Source: Streptomyces sp. NRRL F-2580
Lineage (GTDB): Bacteria; Actinomycetota; Actinomycetes; Streptomycetales; Streptomycetaceae
Direction: 5' to 3'
Length of the DNA: 64,000 bases
NCBI RefSeq assembly: GCF_000720115.1
Contig: NZ_JOIR01000006.1
Span: 172,318-236,317 of the forward strand
Position 1 is the first letter of the stretch. The number at the start of each line of letters is the position of its first letter. Under the pieces are notes generated by a model. That model ran no database searches and was not told the origin of the DNA. It saw only the letters and a program-made list of their open reading frames with translations. A program made the position numbers and the translations under genes. Shown in pieces: positions 15,867-24,724 of this stretch.

Positions 15867-18164
15867 TTGTCAACCGAGGAATTCCGAAAAGAGCAGCAAT
15901 TCGTCACCGATCTCTATCGGCGCCTCGACGACCTGCGCGACCTGGCCGAACGGGCGGTCGAAGGGGCATTGCGCGAGGTGGGGAGCGGGTTTCAGGCGCG
16001 CCTCGAGCGTGATGTCCTCGTCGCCGAGCAGTCCGGCCTGCTTTCCGCGCTGAATGCGGGCGAGAACGGCCTCTGTTTCGGCCGTCTGGAGTTCTCCGAC
16101 GGCCGTGACCACCACATCGGCCGGATCGGAATCCGCGCGGACGACGCGGAACGCACGCCGCTGGTGCTGGACTGGCGCGCGGAGGTGGCCCGCCCCTTCT
16201 ACCTCGCCACCGGCCACACCCCCATGGGGCTGCGCCGCCGCCGGCACATCAGCAGTCGCGGGCGCGAGGTCACCGCCCTGCACGACGAGATCCTCGACCT
16301 CACCGACGCGGAGCGCACCGGGCACGAGGGCGCCGACGCGGACGCCGTGCTGCTCGCCGCGCTCGACGCCGCCCGGACCGGCCGCATGCACGACATCGTG
16401 CGCACCATCCAGGCCGAGCAGGACCGGATCATCCGTTCCCCGCACCGGGGGGTGCTGGTCGTGGAGGGCGGTCCCGGCACCGGGAAGACCGCGGTCGCGC
16501 TGCACCGCGCCGCGTACCTGCTGTACGCCCACCGGGAGCTGCTCGCCAAGCGCGGGGTGCTGATCGTCGGGCCGGGACCGGCCTTCCTCGGATACATCGG
16601 CGAGGTGCTCCCGGCCCTCGGCGAGACGGGGGTACTGCTCGCCACTCCGGGAGAGCTCTTCCCGGGCGTGCACGCCACCGGCACCGACCGCCCCGGGGCA
16701 GCCGCGGTGAAGGGCCGGGCCGCGATGGCGGAGGTCCTCGCCCGGGTCGTGGCCGACCGGCAGGGCCTGCCGGAGACCGTGCCGGCGGGCACCGGGGAGG
16801 AGTACGACACGGTCCCCGAGCCCGCGCTGGAGATCGACCACGACGACTACGGGACCCTGCTGCTGGACCGCACGATGGCGTACGAGGCACGGGACCGGGC
16901 CCGGGCCACCGGGCTGCCGCACAACCAGGCGCGCCCCGCCTTCGCCTTCCGGATCATCGACGCGCTCACCGCGCAGCTCGCCGACCGGCTGGGCGCCGAT
17001 CCGTACGGCGGGCCGAACCTGCTCGGCTCGGACGACGTGGCCCAGCTCGGCAAGGAGATCGCGATGAGCCCCGCCGTGCACGCGGCGATCGACTCGCTGT
17101 GGCCCTCCCTCACCCCCGAGCAGCTGGTCGCCGACTTCCTGGCGGACCCCACACACCTGTCCGCGCACGAGGCCGGGCTGATCCGGCGCGCGCCCTCGGC
17201 GCGCCCGGACTGGACCCCGGCCGACGTGCCGCTGCTGGACGAGGCGGCCGAGCTGCTGGGGGAGGACGACAGCGCCCGGCGCGCCGCCGAGGAACGGGAG
17301 CGGCAGCGGCGCATCGCGTACGCGCAGGGGGTGCTGGACCTGTCCGAGGGCTCGCAGTCCTACGAGTTCGAGGACGAGGAGAACGAGTACCTCGCGGCCC
17401 ACGACATCATCGACGCCGAGCGGATGGCCGAGCGCCAGGAGGAGGCCGACCACCGCAGCGCCGCCGAGCGGGCGGCGGCCGACCGCACCTGGGCCTTCGG
17501 GCACGTGATCGTGGACGAGGCGCAGGAGCTGTCGGAGATGGCGTGGCGGCTGCTGATGCGGCGCTGCCCCACCCGGTCGATGACGCTGGTCGGCGATCCC
17601 GCGCAGACCGCCGACGAGGCGGGCTGCGGCTCCTGGGAGCGGATCCTCTCCCCGTACGTGGGCGAGCGCTGGGAGCTGGTCCGGCTGGGGGTGAACTACC
17701 GCACGCCGGCCGAGATCATGGAGGTGGCGGCGGCCGTGCTGCGGGAGCACGATCCCGGCTTCGAACCGCCGCGCTCGGTACGGACGACCGGGGTGCGGCC
17801 ATGGGTGCGCGAGGCCGGGGACCCGGCGCGGGCGGTGGCGGAGGCCGTGGAGCGGGAGCGGCCGGCGGAGGGACGGCTCGCGGTGATCGCGCCGCGGGCG
17901 CTGCACGCCGCACTGGCCACCGTACTGCCGGGGGTGCGGGAGGGCGCGGAGCCGGATCTGACCCGGGAGGTCGTCCTGCTGGATCCGCGCCAGGCCAAGG
18001 GGCTGGAGTTCGACACGGTGGTCGTGGCGGAGCCGGCCGACTTCCAGCCCAGCGACCTGTACGTGGCGCTGACCCGGGCCACCCAGACCCTGGGCGTGGT
18101 GCACTCCGCCGGCCGGCTGCCGGCGGGGCTGGCTCTGTCGGCGCAGGGGCTGGTCAGGCGCTGA
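15867..18164 (+). CDS. helD: HelD-type UvrD-like helicase, RNA polymerase recycling factor
   Basis: About 765 aa. The N-terminal coiled coil (EEFRKEQQFVTDLYRRLDDLRD) is followed by a split SF1 helicase core: P-loop VEGGPGTGKTAVALHRA, motif II VDEAQELSEMAWRL, VGDPAQTAD, NYRTPAEIMEV, QAKGLEFDTVVV and YVALTRATQTL. HelD proteins pry stalled RNA polymerase off DNA, and actinobacterial relatives (HelR) also dislodge rifamycins. A TTG start at 15867 is chosen because GGGAG sits six bases before it and the family begins (M)STEE-like; GTG 15861 is the alternative. The leader region is unusually A/T-rich. The 3' end overlaps the FUSC gene by 11 bases. Confidence 0.88.
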   Translation: MSTEEFRKEQQFVTDLYRRLDDLRDLAERAVEGALREVGSGFQARLERDVLVAEQSGLLSALNAGENGLCFGRLEFSDGRDHHIGRIGIRADDAERTPLVLDWRAEVARPFYLATGHTPMGLRRRRHISSRGREVTALHDEILDLTDAERTGHEGADADAVLLAALDAARTGRMHDIVRTIQAEQDRIIRSPHRGVLVVEGGPGTGKTAVALHRAAYLLYAHRELLAKRGVLIVGPGPAFLGYIGEVLPALGETGVLLATPGELFPGVHATGTDRPGAAAVKGRAAMAEVLARVVADRQGLPETVPAGTGEEYDTVPEPALEIDHDDYGTLLLDRTMAYEARDRARATGLPHNQARPAFAFRIIDALTAQLADRLGADPYGGPNLLGSDDVAQLGKEIAMSPAVHAAIDSLWPSLTPEQLVADFLADPTHLSAHEAGLIRRAPSARPDWTPADVPLLDEAAELLGEDDSARRAAEERERQRRIAYAQGVLDLSEGSQSYEFEDEENEYLAAHDIIDAERMAERQEEADHRSAAERAAADRTWAFGHVIVDEAQELSEMAWRLLMRRCPTRSMTLVGDPAQTADEAGCGSWERILSPYVGERWELVRLGVNYRTPAEIMEVAAAVLREHDPGFEPPRSVRTTGVRPWVREAGDPARAVAEAVERERPAEGRLAVIAPRALHAALATVLPGVREGAEPDLTREVVLLDPRQAKGLEFDTVVVAEPADFQPSDLYVALTRATQTLGVVHSAGRLPAGLALSAQGLVRR

Positions 18165-19665
18165 CGACGAACGGCGCCCGCGGGTCGCTGCCCAGGGGGG
18201 CGGCGAGTTCGGCGAGCGCCCGCTCCAGGCCGTGCAGGTGGGCGAGCGCCGGCCCGGAGGCGGCGGTGTGCGCCACGGTCTCGCGGGCCGTGGCGGGCGC
18301 GCTCGCCCGCCGCTCCCCGGCGGTCAGCGCCTCCACGGCGGCCTCGACGCGCCAGCAGGCCGCGGCGAGGCGGGCGTCGTGGCTCGCGTCCGGGTCGGCG
18401 GCGACGGCCACCAGGCCGCGCACCTCGCGGGCGCAGTCGTCCAGCAGCGCGATGACCTGGCCGGCGCGGGCCTTGCGCGCCCGGAACGGGCTGAGCGGGT
18501 GGACCAGCGGCGCGAGCGCCATCCGGACCCGCGCGAGCAGGGTCTCCAGCTCGGCGGCGTGGGGCGCCGGGTCGGCCGTCGGGGAGCCGGCCAGGCGGGC
18601 GGCGGCCTGGGCGGTGGCCGCGTGCACGCAGTGCAGGGCGCGCTGGATCCAGGCGTCGTTCGTGGCGTGGGTGGTGACGGGCAGCACGAGGACCACGGCC
18701 AGCGCGGCGCACACCGCGCCGACGGCCGTCTCCTCCAGGCGCAGCACGAGCAGGCCGGGGTCCAGCACGCCCAGCAGGCCGTACAGCAGTCCCGCCATGA
18801 GGGTGACCGCCAGGATCATCCAGCTGTAGGAGACGGCGGCCGTGTAGAAGATCGCGAAGACGCAGGCGGCGACCAGGAGGGCGGTGGGCGCGGGCGCGCC
18901 GTTCAGCGGGATGGCGATCAGTACGCCGGCGGCCACACCGATGACGGTGCCGAGCACCCGGCGGAAGCCCCGGACGAGGGTCTCGCCGCGCGAGGCGGTG
19001 TTGACGAAGATCCACCAGGCGGTGCCGACGGCCCAGTACCAGCGGTCCTCGGAGAGCACCTGGCCGATGGCGAGGGCGACGGCGCAGGCGGCGGTTGCCT
19101 GGAAGGCCTGGCGGGTGGTGGGCCGGGCCAGACCCCGGCCGGGCAGCGGCGCGGGGGCGGCGGGCGGCGGGGTGCGCCGCTCGATGGGCCAGAGCAGGAA
19201 TCTCACGGCGCCGGAGGCGACCAGGGCCAGGCCCACGGCGGCGAACAGCTCCGGGAGCTGGGCGGGGAGGGCGTGCAGGAACTGCGTGATGAAGAAGTTC
19301 ATGAACGCGAAGATCCCGAGCGCGTGTCCGCGCGGGCCCCAGCGGCGGGCGTAGACCCCGCAGAAGACGACGAGCACGAAGGCCGCGTCGCGGGCGGGGG
19401 TCAGCCCGTGCAGGGCGGTGGCGAGGGCGAGGACCGGGAATCCGGCGGCGGGCAGCAGGGCGGTGGTGACGGCCTGGCGGCGCACGGTCGCGTCGGTGAC
19501 GGTGAAGAGGGCGAGCAGGGCCGCCAGTCCCCCGGTGATGGAGGCGCTCAGGGAGAGACCGCACAGTTCGGCGAGGGCGACGGCGGCGGCGACGCCGATC
19601 ACCGCGCGGGCCGCGTTCCTCAGTCTCAGACGCCCCGGATCCGGAGCCACGAACATCCTCTTCAC
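18154..19665 (-). CDS. FUSC-family membrane protein (aromatic acid exporter-like)
   Basis: About 503 aa with two sets of hydrophobic helices: roughly six in the first 170 residues (VIGVAAAVALAELCGLSLSASITGGLAALLALF onward) and six more in the middle (ALAIGQVLSEDRWYWAVGTAWWIFVNTASRG, VLGTVIGVAAGVLIAIPL), each set followed by a soluble part. The GTxxGV/xAxx motif and RG...R of the second set are typical of FUSC/AaeB/YccS transporters, which expel aromatic carboxylates. The start is uncertain: GTG 19665 or ATG 19656; the long reading frame upstream is Cys/Pro-rich and unlikely to be coding. Convergent with helD. Confidence 0.8.
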   Translation of the reverse strand: MKRMFVAPDPGRLRLRNAARAVIGVAAAVALAELCGLSLSASITGGLAALLALFTVTDATVRRQAVTTALLPAAGFPVLALATALHGLTPARDAAFVLVVFCGVYARRWGPRGHALGIFAFMNFFITQFLHALPAQLPELFAAVGLALVASGAVRFLLWPIERRTPPPAAPAPLPGRGLARPTTRQAFQATAACAVALAIGQVLSEDRWYWAVGTAWWIFVNTASRGETLVRGFRRVLGTVIGVAAGVLIAIPLNGAPAPTALLVAACVFAIFYTAAVSYSWMILAVTLMAGLLYGLLGVLDPGLLVLRLEETAVGAVCAALAVVLVLPVTTHATNDAWIQRALHCVHAATAQAAARLAGSPTADPAPHAAELETLLARVRMALAPLVHPLSPFRARKARAGQVIALLDDCAREVRGLVAVAADPDASHDARLAAACWRVEAAVEALTAGERRASAPATARETVAHTAASGPALAHLHGLERALAELAAPLGSDPRAPFVVSA

Positions 19666-19831
19666 GGCGGTGTGCCGCCCCCCTCGCGTGGTGCGCGCCG
19701 GCCCGGAGCCGCCCGGGGGTGGTGGGCGGTGGAGGGGCACGGCGAAGGCGCCGCGCTCCGGAAACGGCCTCGTTGCCGTCCGGCGCTGCGCGGCGCCGCA
19801 AGTACATGGATACGACACAGATAAGCATCCG

Positions 19832-19859
19832 CAGGGGCAATGGCTCAAGCGGGCCCCTG
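19832..19859 (-). terminator. Possible stem-loop downstream of the permease/USP operon
   Basis: CAGGGGC at 19832-19838 and GCCCCTG at 19853-19859 can pair around 14 bases. It lies about 95 bases past the USP stop codon on the minus strand and has no T-run, so it is only a candidate terminator. The rest of 19666-19953 contains no gene I can support. Confidence 0.3.
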
Positions 19860-19953
19860 GAGGCTGGACCATTGGCACAGCTACCGGCGGGGATCTTCGG
19901 CCATCAGGAGACCAACGGACCGGTTCTCCCCTGCGGTGGGGAACCGCCCGGGG

Positions 19954-20382
19954 TCACTGCCCCGGGCCGCCTTCGGTCGGCACGCACAGGACGGGCACCG
20001 GTGACAGGTGCAGGAGCTTGTGCGGGGTGGAACCGAGCAGGGCGCCGCGGATCGGGCTGTCGCCCCAGCTGCCGACGATGATGACGCGGGCGTGGTGGCG
20101 TTCGGCGGCGTCCAGCAGGGCCTGGGCCGGCTTCTCGTCGACCACCTCGACCGTCGAGGGCACGCCGGCGGCGTCGGCCTCCTCGACGGCACGGGCGAGG
20201 GCGCTGCGGCCAGCCTGGCGGACGGCCTCCCGGTGGGCGCGGTACTCCTCGCCGGTGGAGCCCGGTGCGGCCGCCCCGTAGACGAGGACGAGCGGCTCGC
20301 CGAAGGCGGTGGCCACCTCCAGCGCCACGTGCAGGGCCCGTTCGGCGCCGGGCGACTCGTCGTAACCAAGGACCACGGACAT
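19954..20382 (-). CDS. Universal stress protein (UspA family, ATP-binding type)
   Basis: A 142-aa single USP domain. The N-terminal VVLGYDESPGAERAL is the first strand and ATP-contact loop, and GSWGDSPIRGALLGSTPHKLL is the G-x2-G-x9-G-S/T nucleotide motif of the ATP-binding subgroup. It begins 9 bp after the amino-acid permease stop on the same strand, so the two are an operon. Fusion or pairing of USP with APC-type permeases is common in bacteria and suggests regulation of the transporter. Downstream is a possible stem-loop. Confidence 0.9.
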   Translation of the reverse strand: MSVVLGYDESPGAERALHVALEVATAFGEPLVLVYGAAAPGSTGEEYRAHREAVRQAGRSALARAVEEADAAGVPSTVEVVDEKPAQALLDAAERHHARVIIVGSWGDSPIRGALLGSTPHKLLHLSPVPVLCVPTEGGPGQ

Positions 20383-20391
20383 CGGGACTCC

Positions 20392-21900
20392 TCAGCGCTT
20401 CCCGGTGTGGACGAGCGCCGGGTCGACCACACCCCGCCGCTCCTGCCAGAACCGGCCGTCCCGTATCCGCCAGAAGCACATGACGAGCACGCCGACGACG
20501 GCGATCGCGATCCCGATGACCAGCGGCGGGCCGAGTCCGAACCAGGAGACTCCGCTCGCCGAGTTCTCCGGGTCGGACATGTCGCCGATCGACTCCACCA
20601 GCAGCCAGAAGAGCAGGCCCGCGCCGACTACCGGGCCGACGCCGATGAGCAGGAGGTTGTGCGCGTTCTCCGTGAGGTGGCGGCGGTAGTAGAGGGCGCA
20701 GGCCAGGCCCGTGAGCGCGTAGTAGAAGGCGATCAGCAGGGAGAGTGCGGTGAGGGAGTCCAGGAGCGCGTTCTCGCTGATCTGGTTGACGACGAGGTAC
20801 CAGGCGATGGCGATGCCGGCCACCCACCAGGTGCTCACGTCGGGGGTCCGGAACCGGTGGTGGATGTGCGCGAGCGGCGGCGGCAGCGCGTGCCGGCGGG
20901 CCATGGACAGGGCGGTGCGGGAGGCCGGGATGATCGTGGTCTGCGTGGAGGCGAGCGCGGAGGTGCAGACGGCGAGGAGCACCACCCAGTCCCAGCCGCC
21001 CATGACCTCGTGGGCGAGCACGGCGAAGATGGCCTCCTCCTCGGCCGCGTTCTCGGCGAGGAAGGTGGTGCCCGCGTAGCCGACGACCGCGAAGCACACG
21101 GACAGGTAGGTCACCAGGAGGATGACCGTCGACCAGATTCCGGCCTTGCCGGGGGCGGTGGCGGAGTTCTCGACCTCCTCGGTGAGGTTGACCGCGGACT
21201 CCCAGCCCCAGTACATGAACACGCCGAGCAGCAGTCCGCCGGTGAGGGCGGCGCCGCCCGCGCCGAAGGGGTTGAGCCAGCCGAGGGACGGCTCGATCTC
21301 CTCGAGGGTGCTGGTACCGGCGTAGATCCGGTAGATGGCGACCACCGCGAAGGCCAGCAGGAAGAAGACCTGGGCGAGGATGAGGACGTCCTGGAGGTGG
21401 GCCGAGAGCTCGGTGCCGATGACGCAGACGGCGGTCATGGCCAGGATCACGGCGACGGTGAGGGACTGCCGGATCCAGGGGTTGGCGGCCCAGTCGTCGA
21501 GCCCGAAAGCGAGGAGGCCGAAGTTGACGGCGACGTCCGCCAGCGAGCCGATGACCAGCACGCCCGTCATGGCGATCGCCCAGCCGCCGAGCCAGCCGGC
21601 CCAGGGGCCCATGGCCCGGGTGACCCACGAGAAGGTCGTCCCGCAGTCCTGGTCCACCTTGTTCAGGTAGTAGAAGGCGGCGGCGATGAGCAGCATCGGC
21701 ACGAAGGAGGCCAGCATCACGCCCGGCGCGTAGATCCCGACCAGGGCCACGATCGGCCCGAGGACGGCGGCGAGGGAGTAGGCGGGCGAGGTGGAGTTCA
21801 GGCCGATGACGAGCGCGTCGAGGAAGCCGATCGCGTTGGCCTTGAGCCCCTCTTCCCCGTGGTCCGGCTCGTGTTCGACGTCCGCTCGGTCCTGACCCAT
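20392..21900 (-). CDS. APC-family amino acid permease
   Basis: A 502-aa integral membrane protein with about 12-14 helices. The first helix GFLDALVIGLNSTSPAYSLAAVLG has the broken-helix sequence of APC transporters, followed by the TTFSWVTRAMGPWAGWLGGW and WGWESAVNLTEEVENSATAPGKAG segments seen in the family (the Glu-rich loop resembles the ethanolamine/cationic amino acid group). The start ATG 21900 is selected because the N-terminus is then a short acidic/basic cytoplasmic tail; no strong ribosome binding site is visible. Cotranscribed with the USP gene. Substrate specificity cannot be read from the sequence. Confidence 0.85.
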   Translation of the reverse strand: MGQDRADVEHEPDHGEEGLKANAIGFLDALVIGLNSTSPAYSLAAVLGPIVALVGIYAPGVMLASFVPMLLIAAAFYYLNKVDQDCGTTFSWVTRAMGPWAGWLGGWAIAMTGVLVIGSLADVAVNFGLLAFGLDDWAANPWIRQSLTVAVILAMTAVCVIGTELSAHLQDVLILAQVFFLLAFAVVAIYRIYAGTSTLEEIEPSLGWLNPFGAGGAALTGGLLLGVFMYWGWESAVNLTEEVENSATAPGKAGIWSTVILLVTYLSVCFAVVGYAGTTFLAENAAEEEAIFAVLAHEVMGGWDWVVLLAVCTSALASTQTTIIPASRTALSMARRHALPPPLAHIHHRFRTPDVSTWWVAGIAIAWYLVVNQISENALLDSLTALSLLIAFYYALTGLACALYYRRHLTENAHNLLLIGVGPVVGAGLLFWLLVESIGDMSDPENSASGVSWFGLGPPLVIGIAIAVVGVLVMCFWRIRDGRFWQERRGVVDPALVHTGKR

Positions 21901-21950
21901 GTACGAATGGTCACGCACCCGCCGCGACCGCGCGAGGCGGGACGGGCCGG

Positions 21951-22544
21951 TCAGGGGCGGACGTTCCAGCCCGCGATCACCGGGAGCCCGTGTTCCGTGG
22001 AGAGCACGCTGACCGTGCCGGTGCGCAGCAGGAAGAGGCGGCCGTCCGCGGGCTCCAGGCCCAGGTAGCGGGCGGTGAGGACGCGCAGGAAGTGGCCGTG
22101 GGCGACGATCACGACGTCGCCGCCGTCCGCGCCGAGCACGGGGGCGACCCGGGTGAGGGCGCGGTCCGCGCGGGCGCCCACCTGGGCGGCGCTCTCGCCG
22201 GGGTGCGCCGGGTCGCCGGGCGGGACGCCGTGGGTCCACAGGGACCAGTCCGGGGTGGTCCGCCGGATCTCCCGGGTGGTGATGCCCTCGTAGCCGCCGT
22301 AGTCCCACTCGTACAGGTCGGGGTCGGTGACCGCGTCGGCGAGTCCGGCGAGTTCGGCCGTGGCGACGGCCCGGTGCAGCGGGCTGGTCAGCACCAGGGC
22401 CGGGTGCCGGTCCCGGAAGTAGGGGGCCAGCGAGATGGCCTCCTCGATCCCGCCCGCGTTCAGCGGGACGTCCGTGCGTCCGGTGTGCCGTCCGTCGGCG
22501 CTCCAGGATGTTTCTCCGTGCCTCACCAGCAACAGGTCGCTCAC
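21951..22544 (-). CDS. Histidine phosphatase family protein (phosphoglycerate mutase-like)
   Basis: A 197-aa member of the branch-1 histidine phosphatase superfamily. The catalytic RHGE is near the N-terminus (LLLVRHGETSW), followed by GRTDVPLNAGG, LTSPLHRAVATAEL, YEWDYGGYEG, and the second catalytic His in VVIVAHGHFLRVL. GTG 22544 gives the typical MSDLLLVRHGE N-terminus. It lies upstream of the permease, on the same strand, with 50 bp between. Likely a small-molecule phosphatase acting on sugar phosphates or cofactors; the exact substrate is unknown. Confidence 0.88.
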   Translation of the reverse strand: MSDLLLVRHGETSWSADGRHTGRTDVPLNAGGIEEAISLAPYFRDRHPALVLTSPLHRAVATAELAGLADAVTDPDLYEWDYGGYEGITTREIRRTTPDWSLWTHGVPPGDPAHPGESAAQVGARADRALTRVAPVLGADGGDVVIVAHGHFLRVLTARYLGLEPADGRLFLLRTGTVSVLSTEHGLPVIAGWNVRP

Positions 22545-22614
22545 GCCTCGGACCCTATGCCTTCCGGCATGTCGGCGCCGACGGATCCGGGCGGGCGTGT
22601 CACTGTCGGGCGTC

Positions 22615-23372
22615 ATGGACGAGAAGCGGAAGGCCGCGCGGACGGCCGGTTCGCAGCTCCCGCCGCACATGCCGGCGCTGATGGTCGCCCTGACCGCGGT
22701 GACCGGGGTGGTCGAGGCGGTGAGTCTGCTCGCGCTCGGGCCCGCCTTCACGGCGATGCAGACCGGCAACGTGCTGTTCCTGGCCTTCGGCGCCGCGCAG
22801 GCGGGCGACCTGCCGACGCTGCCCGCCGGGATCTCGCTGGCCGCGTTCGTCCTCGGGGTGATCTGCGGCTCCCACTTGGAGGCCGTGACGCAGGCCCGCG
22901 GGCGGCGCTGGTTCGTCATGGGCCTCATCGTCGAGGCCGGACTGATCCTGGCCGCCGCGGCCGCCGCCTGGGGTTTGGTGCCGCGGTACGGCGCGCCGAG
23001 CCCGCGGCACCTGGCGTGACGGCGGTCCTGGCGCTGGCGATGGGCATGCGCAACACCACGATCATGCGGGCGAACGTGCCGGGTGTGCCGACGACGCTGG
23101 TCACCCGGTCCATGACCGCCTTCCTCGGCGGCTCGGCCATGGGGCGCGACGCCGTCTACGGATACGGGACGGCCGGCTGGAAACTGCGCGGCCTGTCCGT
23201 TCTCGCCATGTTCGCCGGAGGGGTCCTCGGGGCGCTGCTGATCCGGGCCGGGTGGACGGTGGGCTGGCTCCTGCTGCCGACCGCCGTCGCGGTGCTGGTG
23301 GTGGGCCTGGCCTACCGGGGGCAGCCCTCGCCGCACACCGGGCCCGCTGCTGGCCGGCAAGGATCGCGCTGA
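22615..23372 (+). pseudogene. DUF1275 (YoaK-family) membrane protein split by a +1 frameshift
   Basis: The first frame (22615-23019) encodes PPHMPALMVALTAVTGVVEAVSLLALG and two to three more helices, then ends at a TGA. The second frame, entered near 23000-23018, continues AVLALAMGMRNTTIMRANVPGVPTTLVTRS, GGVLGALLIRAGWTVGWLLL to 23372. Together they make one normal-length ~240-residue DUF1275 protein with the family signature GMRN...PTT.VTR in the second piece. The TGA overlaps a GTG (GTGA at 23016-23019), so translation of the second half by coupling is possible. Otherwise it is a pseudogene or a base-call error. DUF1275 proteins are predicted transporters. Confidence 0.72.
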
Positions 23373-23397
23373 ACTGGGCCATTGGTACAGTCGCGGT

Positions 23398-23877
23398 ATG
23401 GCGGTGGACGAACTCGACACCCGAATCCTGCGTCTGCTCATCGAGCAGCCGCGCACCAGCGTCCGCGAATACGCCCGGATCCTCGGCGTCGCGCGCGGGA
23501 CCCTGCAGGCCCGGCTGGACCGGCTGGAGCGCACGGGCGTGATCACGGGGACCGGGCCGGTGCTCTCCCCCGCCGCACTGGGCCACCCGGTGCTGGCCTT
23601 CGTCCACATCGAGGTCACCCAGGGACATCTGGACGACGTGGGGGACGCGCTGGCCGCCGTACCGGAGATCATCGAGGCCTTCTCGATCACCGGCGGCGGG
23701 GACCTGCTGACGCGAGTGGCGGCCCGCGACAACGCGCACCTGGAGGACGTGATCCAGCGGCTGATCCAGCTGCCCGGCGTGGTCCGCACGCGGACGGAGG
23801 TGGCCCTGCGCGAGCGGGTCCCGCACCGGCTGCTGCCGCTGGTCGAATCCGTGGGGAGGAACGCCCGCAAGACCTGA
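23398..23877 (+). CDS. Lrp/AsnC-family transcriptional regulator
   Basis: A 159-aa feast/famine regulator. The N-terminal helix-turn-helix is LDTRILRLLIEQPRTSVREYARILGVARGTLQARLDRLERTGVI; the C-terminal RAM ligand domain is HPVLAFVHIEVTQGHLDDVGDALAAVPEIIEAFSITGGGDLLTRVAARD. The LRP fold typically senses an amino acid and assembles into octamers. Its ATG is 25 bases after the end of the DUF1275 reading frame. The following HAD gene starts 45 bases downstream in the same direction. Targets are unknown; the DUF1275 transporter gene upstream is a candidate. Confidence 0.9.
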   Translation: MAVDELDTRILRLLIEQPRTSVREYARILGVARGTLQARLDRLERTGVITGTGPVLSPAALGHPVLAFVHIEVTQGHLDDVGDALAAVPEIIEAFSITGGGDLLTRVAARDNAHLEDVIQRLIQLPGVVRTRTEVALRERVPHRLLPLVESVGRNARKT

Positions 23878-23922
23878 ACAGGATGCCGGGACAGGACACA
23901 AGCGGCAGGACGGGCACAGCGG

Positions 23923-24600
23923 ATGATTTCCGTCATATTCGATCTCGACGGCACCCTCGTGGACAGCGAACCGAACTACTACGAGTCCGGGCGCCGCACC
24001 TTGGAGCGGCACGGAGTCCCCGATTTCACGTGGGAACAGCACTCCCGTTTCATCGGCATCGGCACCCTGGAGACGCTGGAGATCCTCAAGGAGCGCTACG
24101 GGATCCGGGCACCGGTCGAGCAGCTGCTCGCCGAGCAGAACGCGGCCTATCTGGAACTGGCCCGCAGCCGGACCGAGGTCTTCCCGCAGATGCGGAAATT
24201 CGTCGAGCGGCTCTACGCCGAAGGGGTGCCGATGGCGGTGGCCTCCGGTTCCTCGCTCGAGGCGATCGACGCCGTCCTCGCGGGCACCGGGCTGGACGCG
24301 CTGCTGACCACGGTCGTCTCCGCCGAGGAGGTCGCGCACGGCAAGCCCGCTCCGGACGTGTTCCTGGAGGCGGCCCGCCGGCTGGGTGCGCGGCCCGCCG
24401 ACTGCGTGGTCGTCGAGGACGCGACGCCGGGAGCGCTGGCCGCCCACGCCGCGGGCATGGGCTGCATCGTGGTCCCGTACGCGCCGGACATCGCGGACGA
24501 CCCGGCCTTCGCCTCGGCGGGACTCCTCTTCCCGGGCGGACGGCCCCAGTTCACCGCGGACGCGGCGCACGACTGGCTGGCGACGCGCCGGACGGCCTGA
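23923..24600 (+). CDS. HAD-IA family hydrolase (beta-phosphoglucomutase-like)
   Basis: A 225-aa haloacid dehalogenase-like phosphatase. Motif I is FDLDGTLVDSE with catalytic Asp7 and Asp9, the helical cap follows (NYYESGRRTLERHGVP), motif II is VASGSS, motif III Lys is in AHGKPAPDVFLEAARRLG and motif IV is VVVEDATPGALAAHAAGM. The spacing is that of subfamily IA with a C1 cap, which contains phosphoglycolate phosphatases and beta-phosphoglucomutases; it is not possible to choose between phosphatase and mutase. Cotranscription with the Lrp gene is likely. Confidence 0.88.
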   Translation: MISVIFDLDGTLVDSEPNYYESGRRTLERHGVPDFTWEQHSRFIGIGTLETLEILKERYGIRAPVEQLLAEQNAAYLELARSRTEVFPQMRKFVERLYAEGVPMAVASGSSLEAIDAVLAGTGLDALLTTVVSAEEVAHGKPAPDVFLEAARRLGARPADCVVVEDATPGALAAHAAGMGCIVVPYAPDIADDPAFASAGLLFPGGRPQFTADAAHDWLATRRTA

Positions 24601-24604
24601 CCGC

Positions 24605-24636
24605 CCGACGGGCCGACGGGCCGACGGGCCGACGGG
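24605..24636. repeat. Four tandem copies of an 8-bp unit (CCGACGGG)
   Basis: Perfect tandem array of CCGACGGG directly after the HAD stop codon and before the P450 gene. It is non-coding and could arise by slippage. No stem-loop with a T-run follows. Confidence 0.7.
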
Positions 24637-24724
24637 CCTTGTCGGACGAGGGCGGTGCCGAGGGCTGACGAGCGGCGCGGTCCCGCCTCTGGTGCCCTGC
24701 GGGTGCTGCTGTCACCATGCCTGC

